In this document: positions 18,601 to 21,000 of the stretch, in pieces | Position numbering within the stretch: the first letter of the stretch is position 1 | How the letters are laid out: each line of letters begins with the position of its first letter | Assembly (NCBI GenBank): GCA_009746045.1 | Contig: RPFO01000154.1 | Location: forward strand, 2,201,001 to 2,222,000 | Direction: 5' to 3' | DNA: 21,000 nt | DNA from: Mesostigma viride | Lineage: Eukaryota; Streptophyta; Mesostigmatophyceae; Mesostigmatales; Mesostigmataceae | The notes under the pieces: model-generated | The model's database searches: none | Told to the model about the DNA's origin: nothing | The model's input: only the letters and a program-made list of their open reading frames with translations | Position numbers and translations under genes: made by a program

Positions 18601-19343
18601 TCACGCTGCCCTAGGGGAGCTGTCTGGCGTGCCTCCATGGGTTGGCACACGCGGGCGCTTCCCCACAGGGGGGGGCTCGTTGTCCTCTATGACCTGGGCC
18701 CACTTGGCCTTGTCCATCATCTTCTTCCAAATCACAGAGAGGCCTAGGCCCCCCATGTCCTCTACTAGCTGTTCTTTGAAGGTGCGGGCCTTGCGGCGTC
18801 TAACATCAGGGGGCCCGGCCCACGTCAGGAGGCCGCCAGCCAGGCTGAGCTGGGCGCAGTCCTGCGGGGGGGCCACGTGAGGTGTCTACCTGGTTGGTGC
18901 GAGCTAGGTGCCCTACTAGCTGCAGGCGCCGCTGCGTTAATGGTGCTGGTGATATATGGCATGCCCTGGTACAGGTCGACCTCATTGCGGACATGAGCAG
19001 CATATCCTACTCTGAAAATGGAACACAGCATGTTGGTGACCGCGCCGTCCAGCTTGCGGGCCAGGTCGGCGGTGAGGGTCCACGTCTCGGCCCCATACGT
19101 GAGAACAGAAAGGACGAGGACCTTGATCAACACGGGTCAGGACTGTTTCTCGATCTTGACCAGGGGCTTGCGCCACAGGGCCCGGCACTGGCGTAAAGCG
19201 TGCCAGGCGAGGGAGATGCGATGGTCAACATCAACCTCGCAGCTGGGTAGCAGGCTGCCCAGCAGCTTGACGCGGTCCCGATACAGGACTCGAGAGCCGT
19301 CGAGGAGATAGAGGACATCGCAGGACTCGAGAGCGTCTGCCAT
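18601..19343 (-). pseudogene. LINE ORF2 C-terminal fragment, minus strand
   Basis: Segments in shifted frames read DVLYLLDGSRVLYRDRVKLL then GSLLPSCEVDVDHRISLAWH; VLVLSVLTYGAETWTLTADL then ARKLDGAVTNMLCSIFRVGY; VGHLART; and [20 protein letters not shown] with a final [10 protein letters not shown]...[11 protein letters not shown]. These are the thumb and C-terminal landmarks of a LINE RT and parallel the + strand copy (LLYGCEAWT, LLEDAG, DKEKWAAV). At least two frameshifts are needed. RT motifs A-C are absent. Confidence 0.85.
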
Positions 19344-19390
19344 TACAGTAGAGGACAGCTCATGGCCGGATGAGGATTATATCCCCCTCG

Positions 19391-19535
19391 AGTGACTACG
19401 GCCTTTGCACCGTGTGCAGTTCTTGGACGTTTGGAAACATGGCATGCATGGCTAACGTAATGACTGACAAGCTAGACCTTTTCAGTGGTTTTCCATTTGC
19501 GGGTATTTCCTCGTAAATGGTGGGAGAGCGATCGC
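19391..19535. other. Short intergenic stretch
   Basis: It lies between the minus-strand LINE fragment and SINE-like copy 2. I see no motif, and no duplication of the 19812-19830 flank that would mark a target site. Confidence 0.4.
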
Positions 19536-19811
19536 AGCAATGGTGCTCACCACTAGACACTCCCGGCCAGTTAGGCTCGAAACACACGCCCTGATCAAGC
19601 AAGCTGTTTCCGGCCCCACCGTCTAGGTCATCTAGGACTTCGCTCTACACGTAAGCCAGCCATAATTTCAATGCACAAGGCTACACATTTCCATCTCCAT
19701 TCATATTCATCATCCTGAACTACTCGAAAACGCGGACAAGATAACGGCTGGCCCGAGCTACCGTGGTCCGAACTCTCCCGATTTCTGGCCTGCGCTGGTT
19801 GTCTCCTTGAT
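19536..19811. mobile_element. SINE-like element copy 2, 276 bp
   Basis: It aligns end to end with 16535-16812, with scattered substitutions and a few small indels. The ends are AGCAATGGTGCTCACC and GTTGTCTCCTTGAT. The minus-strand A-box-like TAGCTCGGGCC is kept, while the B box is degraded (TTTCGAGTA). No target-site duplication is visible, so this copy is probably older or rearranged. Confidence 0.85.
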
Positions 19812-20164
19812 ACTTATTCCATTGAAGAGATGACAGATCCCCATTAAAATAGCTGGCCAGCAGCCTACTTAAACCTATACTTTGGGTTGCCCGCATTAAT
19901 AAGGACAGTGCGCCCAGTGACCATGGCCGGTAGCCATTGTACCGAAGTTATATCATCGTCTCACATTAGTGTGAATCCCCTATTCATCCCCATAACGGCA
20001 TGAAAGATTTCCAACGGGCTTGGGATATCACACGCCCGACCCTGTGGGCAAACCCCCTCCCCCCAAGCGGAGGAGGCGTTTTGATGAGTAGGGTAGTTAG
20101 GATTTTTCTAGACTAGCTAGATTAGAGTTAGGTTAGTTCGATTACGCGGCTCCTTCCATCCCAC
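19812..20164. other. Unassigned sequence before a LINE 3' end
   Basis: No coding motif is seen. CCTCC and GGAGG at about 20056-20075 form a short stem. Some of this may be the 3' UTR of the truncated LINE whose end lies at 20165-20235. Confidence 0.35.
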
Positions 20165-20235
20165 CCATCCATTAAGGAATATGTGCTACATGATCTCCCA
20201 ACGGAGGCATGTTATAATTTAGTTTAATTTTTAAT
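20165..20235 (+). mobile_element. Solo LINE 3' end, + strand, diverged
   Basis: CCATCCATTAAGG, then ATATGTGCTACA, the stem-loop 20190-20210 (CTCC-CAAC-GGAG plus outer ATG/CAT pairs) and a degenerate AT-rich tail (20211-20235). The order matches the other three LINE 3' ends. No reverse transcriptase sequence is recognisable upstream. Confidence 0.7.
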
Positions 20236-20309
20236 TTGGGATATCATTCTTAGGGCCTGGGTCCCATGCATACTTTGTGTTGTTCTGTCGCCAGGAGCCA
20301 GTACTGACG

Positions 20310-20523
20310 CATGGCCAGCCGGTTCCAGGAGGATATAAACCGGCCGGCGGACCACGCCACCTCGGCCGGTGTACTCGTCGCAGAGTTTGATCATGAAGAC
20401 GGTCTCGTTGCGTACTTGCCAAAAAAGTGTGGAGCATCGTCGGCATGGAGATTCGCTATCAAGGAGACAACCAGCGCAGGCCAGAAATTCGCTATATTTC
20501 AACGAGACAACCAGTTCGTATAG
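20310..20523 (+). other. Open frames on both strands, no family recognised
   Basis: A 70-codon frame on + and a 92-codon frame on minus (20224-20502) overlap here. Neither contains a motif I recognise, and the 3' part overlaps a SINE-like fragment. I do not call a gene. Confidence 0.25.
20458..20488 (-). mobile_element. Terminal fragment of the SINE-like element, inverted
   Basis: ATCAAGGAGACAACCAGCGC followed by AGGCCAGAAAT is the exact reverse complement of the right end of copy 2 (19781-19811). It is bounded by ATTCGCTAT at 20451-20459 and 20487-20495, and part of it (GAGACAACCAG) repeats at 20503-20513. Confidence 0.72.
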
Positions 20524-20789
20524 TTAGTATACTTTTGGCAGAGACGACGAATGCGTACTGATCGATGAAATGCTAGCCAGGAATTAAGCTGCATGGCAAC
20601 AAGCATTGATCCAGCCGGAGATACCAGAATATGGCAATCTAGCCACTCCTACACACACCAGTACTCCTACACACAGATCTCGAGTGATTTATCTAGTACC
20701 AAATCCGAAAGGCTTGCATCACTCCCCGGACAGGAGAACTTTTGCGGATGACTGTAGGTGTAAGTTGGCGATGCCATGGTAACCGGAGA

Positions 20790-20850
20790 CGTCCGTCCTA
20801 TAGTCAGCAAAATTGGTGCGAGAGGTCCCCAGTTCGATTCCGGTCGGATT
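20790..20850 (+). other. tRNA-like 3' half, pseudo-tRNA or Pol III-derived repeat
   Basis: GGTCCCCAGTTCGATTCCGG contains a perfect B box (GTTCGATTC) in a tRNA T-arm-like context, and TATAGTCAG upstream is weakly A-box-like. The T stem has mismatches and no standard cloverleaf or anticodon arm can be drawn, so I do not call a functional tRNA. Confidence 0.3.
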
Positions 20851-20896
20851 CATTTGCAGATCGCGTTTTCCGCGTTTTCCGCGGCCCGGCACTGAA

Positions 20897-20918
20897 CGCA
20901 AAGGTTTTCACCTTTGCG
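20897..20918. other. Perfect 8-bp stem hairpin
   Basis: CGCAAAGG (20897-20904) pairs exactly with CCTTTGCG (20911-20918) around TTTTCA. It follows a CGCGTTTTC duplication at 20862-20881. Function unknown. Confidence 0.7.
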
Positions 20919-21000
20919 GAGTGTCTGATCAGAAAATCTAGCTCTTGAACTCTCCACCATAGGAAGATAAGAATGCCGCATATGCAATGCAACTTCATTG

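Larger units (their letters stand above)
18261..19390 (-). mobile_element. 5'-truncated LINE, minus strand
   Basis: On the minus strand the order is an RT C-terminal region (about 19343 down to 18601), a 3' UTR with GATTAGACCGGTAGGACTG, (CCAT)49, GGGGTTAATGCTCC, the stem-loop 18282-18302 and the (ATTA)n tail ending at 18261. The other LINE copies in the window share this terminal order. The 5' end fades near 19390, consistent with 5' truncation during target-primed reverse transcription. Confidence 0.8.

Noticed and set aside
18274-18880. Met-Asp-Gly-Trp and Ile-His-Pro-Ser repeat proteins
   Set aside because: Translation of (ATGG)49. The downstream minus-strand RT homology explains the rest.
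20384-20398. AGAGTTTGATCATG, resembling the start of bacterial 16S rRNA
   Set aside because: The match stops after about 14 bases and no further rRNA sequence follows, so it is chance.
20719-20998. Functional tRNA near 20790-20850, or the overlapping minus-strand open frames
   Set aside because: The B box is good, but the T stem has mismatches and there is no anticodon arm. The protein frames are the usual translation of tRNA-like sequence.

Overview
This is a nuclear window from a eukaryote, most likely a green alga. Long GT-AG introns, micro- and minisatellites and decayed non-LTR retrotransposons rule out a prokaryote. The one host gene encodes a Prp3 protein whose motifs look plant-like. 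Assigning it to an alga is inference, and I cannot name the species.

Layout. Positions 1-1430 are non-coding (probably intron) and hold a 21-unit minisatellite and a (CCCG)n tract. From 1431 to 11209 (+) lies the 3' part of a U4/U6 snRNP Prp3 gene: seven exons that join in frame into 348 codons plus a stop (1047 nt), with six introns of 0.8-2.5 kb. The N-terminal exons lie outside the window. Intron 1 carries a 1.5 kb non-autonomous hAT-like DNA transposon. Intron 3 ends in a pyrimidine tract of about 700 bp. Intron 6 holds more than 1 kb of trinucleotide and hexanucleotide repeats. Positions 11210-12060 are 3' flank.

From 12063 to about 20500 the window is a graveyard of non-LTR retrotransposons. 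An intact ORF1-only LINE-like element (12152-14128), with a 448-residue ORF1p and no reverse transcriptase, is nested inside the 3' end of an older minus-strand LINE. A decayed LINE reverse transcriptase on + (16298-18138) is interrupted by a 278-bp SINE-like element with a 9-bp target-site duplication. It runs tail-to-tail into a minus-strand LINE (18261 to about 19390) whose 3' UTR contains an (ATGG)49 microsatellite. A second copy of the SINE-like element (19536-19811) and another LINE 3' end (20165-20235) follow. The last 700 bp hold a SINE fragment, a tRNA-like B box and a perfect hairpin.

Most unusual signals. (1) In the Prp3 gene, short copies of the exon edges, splice site included, are tandemly repeated into the neighbouring introns at almost every junction, as if the introns grew by serial duplication of splice junctions. 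(2) Four LINE 3' ends share a stem-loop with a CAAC loop followed by an (ATTA)n tail, a candidate recognition site for the reverse transcriptase. (3) An ORF1-only retroelement carries this same 3' module, so it may be mobilised in trans.
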